Assembly (NCBI GenBank): GCA_021772535.1
Contig: JAJFLV010000140.1
Coordinates: 1 to 42,043, forward strand
DNA length: 42,043 bases
Direction: 5' to 3'
From: Opitutales bacterium
GTDB taxonomy: Bacteria; Verrucomicrobiota; Verrucomicrobiia; Opitutales; UBA2987
The position numbers and the translations under genes were made by a program. Positions 42,032 through 42,043 of the stretch are shown one piece after another (the first letter of the stretch is position 1; every line of letters begins with the position of its first letter). Under the pieces are notes generated by a model. The model saw nothing but the letters and a program-made list of their open reading frames with translations, was not told where the DNA came from and searched no databases.

Positions 42032-42043
42032 ATGACTGAAAGG
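42032..42043 (+). CDS. Possible start of next gene, truncated
   Basis: An ATG at 42032 has an AGGA five bases upstream and reads MTER to the window end. It could be the next gene. Nothing else can be said from four codons. Confidence 0.25.

Noticed and set aside
1-42043. CRISPR arrays, tRNA or rRNA genes, insertion sequences
   Set aside because: I looked in the intergenic regions and saw no spaced direct repeats, no tRNA-like cloverleaf and no transposase frame; the only large repeat is the receptor unit duplication.

Overview
The window looks like an ordinary chromosomal segment of a free-living Gram-negative bacterium, most likely Verrucomicrobiota of the Opitutales type. This is inferred from several traits together: large TonB-dependent receptors with an ELEEF-type TonB box, big secreted lamin-tail/Calx-beta proteins with a tryptophan-rich C-terminus, an OleC/OleD pair, and frequent weak or absent Shine-Dalgarno sequences. 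No rRNA, tRNA, CRISPR array, transposase or prophage gene was seen. About 34 protein genes cover most of the sequence, and no gene-free stretch exceeds about 290 bases.

Layout. 1-7060 holds housekeeping genes: argH (cut by the window edge), a small unknown ORF, hisC followed by a CorC/HlyC-type CBS membrane protein, a lipoate ligase/octanoyltransferase-like enzyme, a small membrane protein, and an RlmD-type rRNA methyltransferase. 7173-7851 is a BrnT/BrnA-like toxin-antitoxin pair with a palindromic promoter. 7917-13652 holds a TrmH-family methyltransferase, an oleC-oleD pair (long-chain olefin biosynthesis), a Sel1-repeat protein with a TonB-like C-terminus and a NUP-family purine nucleoside protein. 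13940-18961 holds the TrkA/TrkH potassium uptake pair, a ferredoxin, a rhomboid protease and an AhpD-like protein. 19140-21415 is a fatty-acid desaturase flanked by two paralogous rhodaneses. It is followed by a family 2 glycosyltransferase and a LolA-like periplasmic protein.

The most striking part is 23535-36221. A two-gene unit, a TonB-dependent receptor plus a roughly 950-residue secreted lamin-tail/Calx-beta protein, is present twice in tandem. Each copy has the same ~45-base box just before the receptor start and the same GC-rich terminator after the second gene. Patches of near-identical DNA alternate with diverged stretches, which suggests gene conversion. The partner is not a recognisable SusD, so this may be an undescribed receptor/surface-protein uptake pair.

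The window ends with a family 8-like glycosyltransferase, a Fur-family regulator that lacks the usual CxxC zinc site, and the iron-sulfur assembly genes sufC-sufB-sufD-sufT. The regulator sits directly upstream of sufC and probably controls it.
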